Shown here: positions 56,532 to 64,000 of the stretch, in pieces
Layout of the letters: every line of letters begins with the position of its first letter
Position numbering within the stretch: the stretch's first letter is position 1
Assembly: GCF_001315015.1 (NCBI RefSeq)
Contig: NZ_CP012914.1
Location: 1,178,001-1,242,000, forward strand
Source of the DNA: Azospirillum brasilense
GTDB taxonomy: Bacteria > Pseudomonadota > Alphaproteobacteria > Azospirillales > Azospirillaceae
Length of the DNA: 64,000 nt
Reading direction: 5' to 3'
Notes under the pieces: model-generated
What the model was told of the DNA's origin: nothing
Seen by the model: the letters and a program-made list of their open reading frames with translations, nothing else
Databases searched by the model: none
Program-made: the position numbers and the translations under genes

Positions 56532-57418
56532 AACTTCCCGCCGATCTGCAACGGGCGCTCGACAGCGCGGCCACCGTCAAGGCCGACGCCAAGGGGGCCG
56601 GCCGCGCCGTCGGCCTGCTCGACCTGACCAGCCTGAACGACGACGACACCGAGCAGACGGTGGAGGCGCTGTGCAAGCGCGCCGTCACCCCCGCCGGCAA
56701 GGTCGCCGCGGTGTGCGTCTGGCCCCGCTTCGTCAAGACCGCGCGCAAGGCGCTGAAGGGCAGCGGCGTGAAGATCGCCACCGTCGTCAACTTCCCCTCG
56801 GGCGAGGCGGACGCGGCGACGGTGGCGGCGGAGACCAAGGCGGCCATCAAGGACGGCGCGCAGGAGATCGACGTGGTGCTTCCCTACCGCGCCTTCATCG
56901 ACGGCGCGCGCACCCAGCCGATGAACGTGATCCGTGCCTGCCGCGAGGCCTGCGGGAGCGACGTGACGATGAAGGTGATCCTGGAGTCCGGCTGCTTCCC
57001 CGATCCGGAGCTGCTGGCCTGGGCGGCCCGCGATTCCATTGCCGCCGGGGCGGATTTCCTGAAGACCTCCACCGGCAAGGTGCAGCCGGCGGCGACGCTG
57101 GAGGCGGCGGCGCTGCTGCTTCACGTCATCCATGAGTCGGGCAAGCCGGTGGGCTTCAAGGCGGCGGGCGGCATCCGCGACGCCGACGGGGCGGCGGCCT
57201 TCCTGGCGCTCGCCACCGCGATCCAGGGCAAGGGCTGGGCCAAGCCCGACACCTTCCGCTTCGGCGCGTCGGCGCTGCTGGATTCGCTGCTCGCCACCGC
57301 CGGCCATGGCGGCAAGGGTGAGGGAAAAGGCGAGGGCAAGGACAAGGACGGCAAAGACGGAAAGGGTGACGGCAAGGGCGGTGGGGTGGTTGCCCAGCCG
57401 GCCACCGCCGGCTATTGA
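56528..57418 (+). CDS. deoC: Deoxyribose-phosphate aldolase with Lys/Gly-rich tail
   Basis: DeoC cleaves deoxyribose 5-phosphate to acetaldehyde and glyceraldehyde 3-phosphate. The 296-residue protein has the Schiff-base Lys179 in FLKTSTGKV and the second Lys211 in GFKAAGGIR, both intact. The normal enzyme ends near residue 258. The last 37 residues are a low-complexity run of Gly, Lys, Asp and Glu (GKGEGKGEGKDKDGK and more) that is not part of the family. It starts inside the punA stop (ATGA). Confidence 0.95.
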   Translation: MKLPADLQRALDSAATVKADAKGAGRAVGLLDLTSLNDDDTEQTVEALCKRAVTPAGKVAAVCVWPRFVKTARKALKGSGVKIATVVNFPSGEADAATVAAETKAAIKDGAQEIDVVLPYRAFIDGARTQPMNVIRACREACGSDVTMKVILESGCFPDPELLAWAARDSIAAGADFLKTSTGKVQPAATLEAAALLLHVIHESGKPVGFKAAGGIRDADGAAAFLALATAIQGKGWAKPDTFRFGASALLDSLLATAGHGGKGEGKGEGKDKDGKDGKGDGKGGGVVAQPATAGY

Positions 57419-57455
57419 TCCGCGCGACAGACCAGACCACGGAACGGACGCACGG

Positions 57456-58778
57456 ATGCTTCCCCAGGAACTGATTCGCAAGAAGCGCGACGGCGCATGC
57501 CTGGACGCGGCGGAGATCGGCGCCTTCGTGCGCGGCATCACCGACGGCTCGGTGACCGAAGGGCAGGCTGCGGCCTTCGCCATGGCCGTCTTCTTCCGTG
57601 GCATGACGCTGGAGGAGCGGGTGGCCCTGACGCTCGCCATGCGGGATTCCGGGACGGTGATGCGCTGGGACCATCTGGATCTGCCGGGACCGGTGGTCGA
57701 CAAGCATTCGACCGGCGGCGTCGGCGACAAGGTCAGCCTGATCCTCGCCCCGGCGCTGGCCGCCTGCGGCGGCTTCGTGCCCATGGTGTCGGGCCGCGGG
57801 CTCGGCCACACCGGCGGCACGCTCGACAAGTTCGAGAGCATCCCCGGCTACCGCGCCAAGCCCGACCGGGCGACGCTGGAGCGGGTGGTGAAGGAGGTCG
57901 GCTGCGCGGTGATCGGCGCCACCGACGACATCGCCCCCGCCGACCGCCGGCTCTACGCCATCCGCGACGTGACGGCGACGGTGGAGACCATCGACCTGCT
58001 GACCTCCTCGATCCTGTCGAAGAAGCTGGCGGCGGGGCTGGACGCCCTGGTGATGGACGTGAAATTCGGCTCCGGCGCCTTCCTGCCCGACATCGCCAAG
58101 GCGCGGGAGTTGGCCGACAGCCTCGTCACCGTGGCCGAGGGCGCCGGGCTGCCCACCGTCGCCCTGCTGACCGACATGAACGAGGTGCTGGGCCTGACCG
58201 CCGGCAACGCGCTGGAGATGCGGGAGTGCATCGACATCCTGCGCGGCGGCGCGGCCGACTCCCGGCTCTACGAGGTCACCGCCGCCCAGGCCGCCGAACT
58301 GCTGGTTCTGGCCGGGCTGGCGCCGGACGTCGCGGCGGGGCGCGCCCGCTTCGACCAAGCGATGAGCAGCGGGCAGGCCGCCGAGCGCTTCGCCCGCATG
58401 GTCCACGCGTTGGGCGGCCCGGCGGACCTGCTGGACGCGCCGGACCGCCATCTGGACGCGGCCCCTGTCGTCCAGCCGGTCTTCGCCGAGCGGGCGGGCG
58501 TGGTGGCGGCCATCGACGTGCGGGCGGTCGGCATCGCCGTGGTGGCCCTGGGCGGCGGGCGGACCAAGACGACCGATCCCATCGACTTCGCGGTCGGGCT
58601 GGCCGACGTCGCCGGGTTGGGCGCCTCGGTGGGGCCGGCGGAGCGTCCGCTCGCCGTCGTCCACGCGCGCAGCGCGGCGCAGGCGAAGGACGCGGCGGCG
58701 CTGCTCCGCCGCGCCTTCACCGTGGCCGACACCGCCCCGTCGGCCGGGCCGCTGATCGCCGATCGCATCCGGCTGTAA
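57456..58778 (+). CDS. deoA: Thymidine phosphorylase
   Basis: DeoA converts thymidine and deoxyuridine to the base and deoxyribose 1-phosphate. The 440-residue protein shows the phosphate-binding KHSTGGVGDKVSLILAPALAACG near residue 84 and the VSGRGLGHTGGTLDKFESIPGY signature near 110. It is the last gene of the cluster. No deoB phosphopentomutase is present to link its product to deoC, so that gene must lie elsewhere. It converges on the oxidoreductase gene nine bases away. Confidence 0.96.
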   Translation: MLPQELIRKKRDGACLDAAEIGAFVRGITDGSVTEGQAAAFAMAVFFRGMTLEERVALTLAMRDSGTVMRWDHLDLPGPVVDKHSTGGVGDKVSLILAPALAACGGFVPMVSGRGLGHTGGTLDKFESIPGYRAKPDRATLERVVKEVGCAVIGATDDIAPADRRLYAIRDVTATVETIDLLTSSILSKKLAAGLDALVMDVKFGSGAFLPDIAKARELADSLVTVAEGAGLPTVALLTDMNEVLGLTAGNALEMRECIDILRGGAADSRLYEVTAAQAAELLVLAGLAPDVAAGRARFDQAMSSGQAAERFARMVHALGGPADLLDAPDRHLDAAPVVQPVFAERAGVVAAIDVRAVGIAVVALGGGRTKTTDPIDFAVGLADVAGLGASVGPAERPLAVVHARSAAQAKDAAALLRRAFTVADTAPSAGPLIADRIRL

Positions 58779-58787
58779 CATGCCGGC

Positions 58788-60413
58788 TTACGCGGCGCGG
58801 CGTTCGTCCTCGGTTTGCCGCGCCCGCACCGGCCCGACCAGCGCCTCTGCGGCACGGCGGCCCGAGATGACGCAGGCCTCCACCCCCGGACCGGGGAAGA
58901 CCCCACCGCCGGCCAGCAGCAGGCCGGGCAGCGGCGACTTGGTGGGGAGCGCCGGATCGGTGCCGTAGATCGCCCCCTCCGTCGTGTGGGCGTAGCGGGC
59001 GAAGGTGGCGGCGCTGGCGTCCTGCCGGTGCAGGATGTGGCGCTCCAGCTCCGGGATCACGGCGGCGGCGGCGGCGATCATCGCGTCGCCCTCCCGCGTT
59101 TTCCGCGCGCGGTAGCCGGGGGCGGAGCGGTCCCAGGCGCCGCCCACCGGGTCGAGCCGCATCAGCGTCAGCGAGGCGCAGCCCGGCGGCGCGAGACTTG
59201 CGTCGTGGGCGGAGGGCAGGGCTACCGCCATCCCGGCATCCTTCAGAAAGGTCATGGCCGGCAGGTCGGGACGGATGTCCAGCGCCAGCGTGACCAGGAA
59301 GGCGGAGGTCGAAGGGCGCAGCGCCCGGCATCGCTCCACGCAACCGGCGGGCAGATGCTCTTCCCCCACCAGTTCCAACAGGGTTCGCCGCGCGTCGGCG
59401 TTGGAAATCACCGCTGCGGCGGTGATGCGCTCCCCGTCCAGAATCTCGACCCCGGCGGCCCGGCAACCCTCGACCAGGATGCGGCGGACGGGGGTGCGCA
59501 GCCGGACCTCGCCGCCCTTGGCGCGGATCGCCGCGACCAGCGCGTCGGCCAGCCGCTGCGATCCGCCCTCCGGATAAGCGCCGCCATCGAAGACATAGCC
59601 GAAGATCGGCGCCATCTGGGTGGCGCCCAGCCGCTCCGGCCGGTCCGACAGGTAGCCGGTCAGGCTGGACAGCAGGGCGCGGGCTCCGGCGTCGGGGACG
59701 TAATGCTCCAGCATCTCCAGAAAGCCGCGGTCCTGCCAGCGGAAGGCCTGCGGGCATTCCAGCGGGTAGGCGCGCATCGCCGCGACGCTGTCCGGGATGT
59801 GGGGAAGGCCGGTCTCGGCGCAGCCGCGGTAGAGGTCGCGGTAAACCCCGCGCATCTCCTCCAGAAAGGCGACGGCCCCGGCGGCGCTGCCGGGATGCTC
59901 CCGCGCGATCAGGGCGGCCAACCCCGCGGCGTCGTCGGGCAGTGGCTGAAGCACACCGTCGCGGACGATGCCGCGGGTCACCGGATGCCAGCGCACGCCG
60001 TCCGCCGCGCCGACCGTGCGCAGCAGATGCCCGAGCGGGCCGTCCGGACGGGTGCCGCTGATGTCATGCACCCCGGCGTCGAAGGTGAAACGCCCCACCG
60101 TCCCGTCGCGCAGCCGTACCCTGCGCTCCCAGGAGGAGCAGTAGCCGCCTGGCCGGTCGTGCGCCTCCAGGACGGTGACGCGGACCCCGGCCTCCGCCAG
60201 CAAGGCCGCCGCGGTCAGCCCGCCGATGCCGGCGCCCACGACGACGACGCCGTCCTTCTGCCCATGGACAGCGGGCGCGGGCCAGCGGTGCGGCTCCCGC
60301 TCGACCAGACGGCGGGCAAGGATCGGGGCAATGACCCGCTCCGGCAGGAAACGGCAAGCGGCGGCTTTCACCTTGGTGGCGAGTGTGGCGGTGAGCGAGG
60401 CTACGGTCGGCAT
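58788..60413 (-). CDS. Phytoene-desaturase-like FAD oxidoreductase
   Basis: The 541-residue protein has an N-terminal extension of about 55 residues, then the FAD dinucleotide-binding motif VVVVGAGIGGLTAAALLAEAGVRVTVLEA near residues 56-84, a GGAYPEGGSQRLADALVAAIRAKGGEVRL segment typical of CrtI/CrtO-type carotenoid desaturases and isomerases, and the C-terminal FAD site LPGLLLAGGGVFPGPGVEACVISGRRAAEALV. The substrate may be a carotenoid or another polyene or lipid. No crtB, crtE or crtY gene is near, so carotenoid synthesis is only a possibility. Confidence 0.85.
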   Translation of the reverse strand: MPTVASLTATLATKVKAAACRFLPERVIAPILARRLVEREPHRWPAPAVHGQKDGVVVVGAGIGGLTAAALLAEAGVRVTVLEAHDRPGGYCSSWERRVRLRDGTVGRFTFDAGVHDISGTRPDGPLGHLLRTVGAADGVRWHPVTRGIVRDGVLQPLPDDAAGLAALIAREHPGSAAGAVAFLEEMRGVYRDLYRGCAETGLPHIPDSVAAMRAYPLECPQAFRWQDRGFLEMLEHYVPDAGARALLSSLTGYLSDRPERLGATQMAPIFGYVFDGGAYPEGGSQRLADALVAAIRAKGGEVRLRTPVRRILVEGCRAAGVEILDGERITAAAVISNADARRTLLELVGEEHLPAGCVERCRALRPSTSAFLVTLALDIRPDLPAMTFLKDAGMAVALPSAHDASLAPPGCASLTLMRLDPVGGAWDRSAPGYRARKTREGDAMIAAAAAVIPELERHILHRQDASAATFARYAHTTEGAIYGTDPALPTKSPLPGLLLAGGGVFPGPGVEACVISGRRAAEALVGPVRARQTEDERRAA

Positions 60414-60630
60414 GGCGGACCCTTGCGGTGATGGGGATGCCCGCCAGACTGTCCAAAGCGTCGGGCGGGGCCATCACCGATCCGCGAAAGGCCGGCTCCG
60501 CTTCGCCAAGCGCCCGCCCGTCGATTCACGAAGCGTGAATCGCCGGTGCCTTCCCCGGGCGATGTGGCGCGGGCCAGATCTGCGGTTGCGGCACTGGGCA
60601 GCGGTATGGTTGCTCAGATACTGTGCAATC

Positions 60631-61527
60631 ATGACCCAAGCCGCCGCTCTTGCCGCCGCCGAAAACAACGATGACACCCGCCGTGCCATCGGCTGCTTCG
60701 TGCTGGCCATCTTCCTGTTCGCGGGCATGGACACGCTCATCAAATACTTGAGCAGCGGCTATCCGGTGGCGCAACTCATGTTCGCGCGGTCGGTGGTGGC
60801 GCTGGTGCTGGTCGGCGGCATTTCGGTGGCGCGCGGTGGCTGGGGCGGGATGCGCACCCGGCGGCCCGTCGCCCACGTCTTCCGCTCGCTGGCCGGGCTG
60901 CTGTCGATGGGTTGCTTCTTCTACGCCTTCCGGCATCTGCCGCTGGCCGAGGTCTATGTGCTGAGCTTCGCCGGGCCTCTGTTCATCACCGCGCTGTCGA
61001 TGCCGCTGCTCGGCGAACCGGTGGGCTGGCGGCGCTGGGCGGCGGTGCTGGTCGGTTTCGGCGGCGTGGTGGTGATGGCCCGCCCGGAAGCCGACGCGCC
61101 GCTCCTGCCGATTGCCGTCGGCGTGGCCGCAGCCTTCTTCTACGCGTTGGCGATGATCGCGGTGCGCGGCCTGTCGCGGACGGAGAGCAACACGGCCATC
61201 GTCGTCTATCTGCTGCTGACCACCACGGTGGTGAGCGGCGTGGCGGCGATTCCCGACTGGGTGTGGCCGGGCGGGTTCGACCTCGGGCTGATGCTTCTGG
61301 TCGGCACGCTGGGCGGGGCGGCGCAGGTGCTGATGACCCAGGCCTTCCGCCTGGGCCGCGCCGCGGTGGTGGCGCCCTTCGAATACACGGGGATGATCTG
61401 GGCGACGCTGCTCGGCTTCCTGGTCTTCGGCGACGTGCCGACCCCCACGGTCCTGGCCGGGGCGGGGATCATCATTGCCAGCGGGCTCTACATCCTCTAT
61501 CGGGAAACGCTGCGCCGCGGCGACTGA
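60631..61527 (+). CDS. EamA/DMT superfamily transporter
   Basis: The 298-residue membrane protein has about ten helices in two EamA repeats (about 25-150 and 160-290), with the pattern RSLAGLLSMGCFFYAFRHLPLAEVYVLSFAGPLFITALSMPLLGEPVGWRRWAAVLVGFGGVVVM. Relatives export or import small metabolites, and the substrate is unknown. The start is the ATG at 60631. It converges on the STAS gene with four bases between stop codons. Confidence 0.92.
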   Translation: MTQAAALAAAENNDDTRRAIGCFVLAIFLFAGMDTLIKYLSSGYPVAQLMFARSVVALVLVGGISVARGGWGGMRTRRPVAHVFRSLAGLLSMGCFFYAFRHLPLAEVYVLSFAGPLFITALSMPLLGEPVGWRRWAAVLVGFGGVVVMARPEADAPLLPIAVGVAAAFFYALAMIAVRGLSRTESNTAIVVYLLLTTTVVSGVAAIPDWVWPGGFDLGLMLLVGTLGGAAQVLMTQAFRLGRAAVVAPFEYTGMIWATLLGFLVFGDVPTPTVLAGAGIIIASGLYILYRETLRRGD

Positions 61528-61531
61528 CGGG

Positions 61532-61909
61532 TCAGGCGGCGGCGGGAAGCGCAACCCCGCCGTCGATGGCGCGCGGGCAGTCCGTCAGCGCGACGATCCG
61601 GCTGCGCTCCAGCACGCGCCGGATGCGCGGCGGGTGGTTCTCGAAGGCAATGGCGCCGCCGTGGTCGAGCACCGCGTTGCGCAGCGCCAGCAGAACGCCG
61701 ATGCCGCAGGAATCGAGGACCTCCACCCGTTCCAGATCGACGCACAGGGTCACGGCCCGTGCCTCGGCGACGCGGCGGAGCAGCGGCGTCAGGCCGGGCA
61801 GGGCGGCGTGGTCGATCCGCCCCGACAGGACGGCCCGCAGCCCGCAGCCGCCCCGCGCCGTGGCGAAGGGGTGCAGGGTGACGGTGCTGTGCAACGGGGT
61901 GGGCCGCAT
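61532..61909 (-). CDS. STAS domain protein (anti-sigma factor antagonist-like)
   Basis: The 125-residue protein is a single STAS domain with the DLERVEVLDSCGIGVLLALRNAV segment, where Ser67 corresponds to the phosphorylated Ser of SpoIIAA/RsbV-type antagonists. No anti-sigma factor kinase is adjacent, so its partner is unknown. The ATG at 61907-61909 is preferred because the sequence before it does not fit the fold; the ribosome site is weak. It is divergent from the TPP-riboswitch operon. Confidence 0.85.
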   Translation of the reverse strand: MRPTPLHSTVTLHPFATARGGCGLRAVLSGRIDHAALPGLTPLLRRVAEARAVTLCVDLERVEVLDSCGIGVLLALRNAVLDHGGAIAFENHPPRIRRVLERSRIVALTDCPRAIDGGVALPAAA

Positions 61910-62053
61910 GGTTCGGGGCGATTGTCCGGTTGGGGCGGCGGAAGGAACCACGGGAAGCGCGACTCTCCGGTGTCTGTTGCGTTGCGAAATTGTGAAAAGG
62001 CGCCGGGCCGCCGCTTGACAGCCGCGCGCCGGGCACACACTGTGCACACGAAC

Positions 62054-62130
62054 GGCTGGGGTGCCTGCCGCAAGGCGGGCTGAGACCACACCCATCGAAC
62101 CTGATCTGGGTCATGCCAGCGAAGGGAGCC
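62054..62130 (+). promoter_or_regulatory. TPP (THI-box) riboswitch
   Basis: The core signatures are all present in order: GGGGTGCC (62058-62065), a hairpin with a GCAA loop, CTGAGA (62080-62085), ACCC (62090-62093) pairing with GGGT (62108-62111) around ACCTGATC, and ATGCCAGCGAAGGGA (62113-62127). P1 pairs GGCT (62054-62057) with AGCC (62127-62130). It binds thiamin pyrophosphate and normally represses thiamin synthesis or uptake genes. It lies 83 bases before the substrate-binding protein gene. Confidence 0.97.
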
Positions 62131-62165
62131 AAGCGTTCGAGGCTGTGCCGCCGCTACACCCCAGG

Positions 62166-62205
62166 CCTCCTCGTCCTCGCGCGGTTCTTCGCCGGGCAGG
62201 AGGAG
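62166..62205 (+). promoter_or_regulatory. Likely expression platform: ribosome-site sequestering hairpin
   Basis: CCTCCT at 62166-62171 is complementary to AGGAGG at 62198-62203, the ribosome site of the gene starting at 62214. No T-tailed terminator is present between riboswitch and gene, so control is probably at translation initiation. Confidence 0.6.
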
Positions 62206-62213
62206 ACATATCC

Positions 62214-63368
62214 ATGCGGCGCTTCCTTTCCATCCTCTCGGCAACGATCTTTACGGCGGCCTTTTCGGCGTCCCTCCTGCCGGGCGCGGCGCGGGCGGGC
62301 GAGGCCTCGGTCCCCGTGCTGGTGCCGCTGACCGGCTTCCTGTCGCTGGAGGGGACGAGCCAGCGCAACGGCGCCGTCCTGGCGCTGAAGGACGCGCCTG
62401 CGGGCGTGGCGGTGCGGTCGGAGGTGATCGACACCGGCACCTCGCCGGAGGCCGCGGTCACGGCGCTGGAGCGCGCGGCGGGCGGCAAGGTCACGGCGGT
62501 GGCGGCCAGCATGCTGGGCACGCAGATGCTGGCGATGCTGCCGCTGGCCCAGGATTACGGCATTCCGCTGGTCACCGTGTCGGGCACGGCGAGCATCACC
62601 GAGCAGGGCAATCCCTGGGTCTTCCGCTTCTTCCCCGGCGACGCCGTGACCAAGGAGGCCCACGCCCGCTACGTGACGGAGGAATTGGGCAAGAAGCGCC
62701 CGGCGGTGATCTACCAGACGACCGCCTACGGGCAGAGTGGCAAGGCCCATCTGGAGCAGGCCTTCAAAAAGCTCGGCGTCGAGCCGGTGTTCGAGGAGGG
62801 GGTGGACCCCGCCGCCAAGGATCTGCTCCCGGTCCTGACCAAGGCGCTGGCCGCCAAGCCCGACGTGCTGGTGCTGCACCTGCATTCCGGCCCGACCGCC
62901 CTGTTCATCCGGCAGGCGGCGGCCAACGGGGTGGCGGTGCCGATCGTCGCCGGCTCCGCCATGCACCAGCCGAGCACGGCGGCGCTTCTGGAGCCGGCCG
63001 AGTTGAAGGGTGTCTGCGCCGAGACGGCGGCCTCGCCGATCTCCGGCGGCAGCCCGGAGGTGGAGGCCTTCACCGCCGCCTACCGCGCCGCCTTCAACGC
63101 GGAGCCGGACGCCTTCGCGCTCGGCCAGTATGACGGCATCCGCATGGTGCTGGCGGCGGTGCAGGGCGGTGCGGACAGCGCGGAGGCGGTGCGCAAGGCT
63201 CTGTCCGCCGGGACCCACCAGGGCCTCGCCATGACCTACAAGTCGGACGGCAAGGGCAACATGGCGCATTCCGCGGTGATCGTCTGCTACGACGGCGCCT
63301 CGCGCGTGCCGGCGATCGCCAAGCGCTACGACAACCTGACCGGCGTGGTGACCGGCATGGTGAAGTGA
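62214..63368 (+). CDS. LivK-like ABC substrate-binding protein under TPP riboswitch
   Basis: The 384-residue protein has a signal peptide ending near ARA-G (residue 28) and the type I periplasmic-binding fold of the LivK/branched-chain amino acid family: VPVLVPLTGFLSLEGTSQRNGAVLALKDA, VSGTASITEQGNPWVFRFFPGD, AVIYQTTAYGQSGKAHLEQAFKKLGVE and FALGQYDGIRMVLAAV. By family it would bind amino acids, amides or related small molecules. The TPP riboswitch upstream argues instead for thiamin or a thiamin precursor. AGGAGGAG lies nine bases before the ATG. A LivH-type permease follows after seven bases. Confidence 0.93.
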   Translation: MRRFLSILSATIFTAAFSASLLPGAARAGEASVPVLVPLTGFLSLEGTSQRNGAVLALKDAPAGVAVRSEVIDTGTSPEAAVTALERAAGGKVTAVAASMLGTQMLAMLPLAQDYGIPLVTVSGTASITEQGNPWVFRFFPGDAVTKEAHARYVTEELGKKRPAVIYQTTAYGQSGKAHLEQAFKKLGVEPVFEEGVDPAAKDLLPVLTKALAAKPDVLVLHLHSGPTALFIRQAAANGVAVPIVAGSAMHQPSTAALLEPAELKGVCAETAASPISGGSPEVEAFTAAYRAAFNAEPDAFALGQYDGIRMVLAAVQGGADSAEAVRKALSAGTHQGLAMTYKSDGKGNMAHSAVIVCYDGASRVPAIAKRYDNLTGVVTGMVK

Positions 63369-63375
63369 GCCAGCC

Positions 63376-64000
63376 TTGATCACCCTGCAGCTTCTCGTCA
63401 ACGGCCTCGCCCTGGGTGCGGCCTACGCGCTGGTCGCGCTGGGCTTCGTGCTGGTGCTGAACGCCACCGCGGCGGTGAATTTCGCGCAGGGCGATCTCGT
63501 GATGGCCGGCGGGCTGCTCGGCGTGGCGCTGGCGCCCTATCTGCCGGGGTATCTGCCGCTGCCCGGGCTTCTCCTGCTGCCGGTGGTGCTGCTGCTGATG
63601 GCCGGGCTGGGTCTTGTGCTGGCAGCGGCGGCCTATCTGCCGCTGCGCCGCCGCCCGCCGGTGGCGGTCTTCATCAGCACCATCGCGGCGGGCATCATCC
63701 TGCAGAACGGCGCCTCCGTCCTGTTCGGGCCGGAGCCGCGGGCGGCACCGCCGCTGCTGGGCGGGGGAACGCTCGACCTTGGCGGGTTGGTGGTGGCGGA
63801 GCAGTCGCTGGCCATCATCGCCGTCGCCGCGCTGCTGATCGCCGGGCAGCAATGGCTGTTCGGGCGGACCCAACTCGGCCGCCGCTTGCGCGCCACGGCG
63901 CAGGACCCGGAGATGGCGCGGGCCTGCGGCGTGCCGGTGACGGCGATGATCCTGGTCACCTTCGCGCTGGGCACTGCTTTCGCCGGGGCGGCGGGCTTGC
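63376..64000 (+). CDS. LivH-like ABC permease, partial at right edge
   Basis: The frame opens with TTG at 63376 (MITLQLLVNGLALGAAYALVALGF, the typical start of LivH permeases) and stays open for about 208 codons to the window end. It contains LNATAAVNFAQGDLVMAGGLLG, the family motif of BPD_transp_2 LIV permeases, and GRRLRATAQDPEMARACGVPVTAM, the ATPase-coupling loop. It forms an operon with the LivK-like gene and thus falls under the TPP riboswitch. The remaining subunits (LivM-, LivG- and LivF-like) should follow outside the window. Confidence 0.92.
   Translation, partial: MITLQLLVNGLALGAAYALVALGFVLVLNATAAVNFAQGDLVMAGGLLGVALAPYLPGYLPLPGLLLLPVVLLLMAGLGLVLAAAAYLPLRRRPPVAVFISTIAAGIILQNGASVLFGPEPRAAPPLLGGGTLDLGGLVVAEQSLAIIAVAALLIAGQQWLFGRTQLGRRLRATAQDPEMARACGVPVTAMILVTFALGTAFAGAAGL

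Noticed and set aside
57132..57455. Upstream extension of deoA through the deoC tail
   Set aside because: It overlaps deoC in another frame and has no similarity to thymidine phosphorylase. The ATG at 57456 gives the normal length.

Overview
The window is high-GC, densely packed chromosomal DNA from an alphaproteobacterium, most likely Azospirillum or a close Rhodospirillales relative. The evidence is a fused TrpE-TrpG anthranilate synthase behind a Trp-rich leader peptide (an arrangement known from Azospirillum brasilense), a circularly permuted two-piece tmRNA next to an alpha-type SspB, the three-subunit pntAA-pntAB-pntB transhydrogenase, ThyX, COQ9 and GapR. I see no IS element, phage, CRISPR array, tRNA or rRNA. 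Nearly all genes look like ordinary core or housekeeping genes.

Layout. 1-5.9 kb: the end of an unrecognised gene, a large fused indolepyruvate ferredoxin oxidoreductase, an orphan receiver-domain protein and a CBS-domain protein, with a run of perfect hairpins between the last two. 6-10.5 kb: two cation-diffusion-facilitator-like proteins, then the trp leader/attenuator, trpE(G) and gapR. 10.9-18 kb: pntAA-pntAB-pntB, a DUF1330 protein, panB, rpsU, def-coq9, and tfoX-like/sspB. 18-25 kb: ssrA (tmRNA), thyX, a TPR glycosyltransferase, small membrane and hypothetical genes, and an ABC_sub_bind-type ABC transporter. 25-32.5 kb: a Kef-type antiporter, mrp, hflK-hflC-DUF2065 and a DegP protease. 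32.6-40.3 kb: serB, a cupredoxin lipoprotein, miaA, an aminotransferase, ilvI-ilvH and ilvC. 40.5-46.8 kb: phoU, a YqhA-like membrane protein and the rod-shape cluster mreB-mreC-mreD-mrdA. 46.8-50.1 kb: a chemoreceptor, a DedA protein and a LysE exporter. 50.3-58.8 kb: a nucleoside uptake and breakdown cluster (BMP binding protein, ABC ATPase, two permeases, cdd, punA, deoC, deoA). 58.8-64 kb: a carotenoid-desaturase-like oxidoreductase, an EamA transporter, a STAS protein, and a TPP riboswitch in front of a branched-chain-amino-acid-type ABC transporter that runs off the right edge.

Regulation visible in the sequence: a complete transcription attenuator (leader peptide with three consecutive Trp codons, antiterminator, terminator) controls trpE(G). 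A TPP riboswitch with a likely ribosome-site-sequestering hairpin controls the LIV-type transporter. Several strong intrinsic terminators separate units. At least six intergenic spaces carry a G/C-rich palindromic repeat family.

The most interesting observations are the TPP riboswitch driving a transporter of a family not normally assigned to thiamin, the hairpin array beside the CBS gene, the adjacency of tmRNA and its adaptor gene sspB, the His-rich linker in Mrp and the Lys/Gly-rich tail on DeoC.
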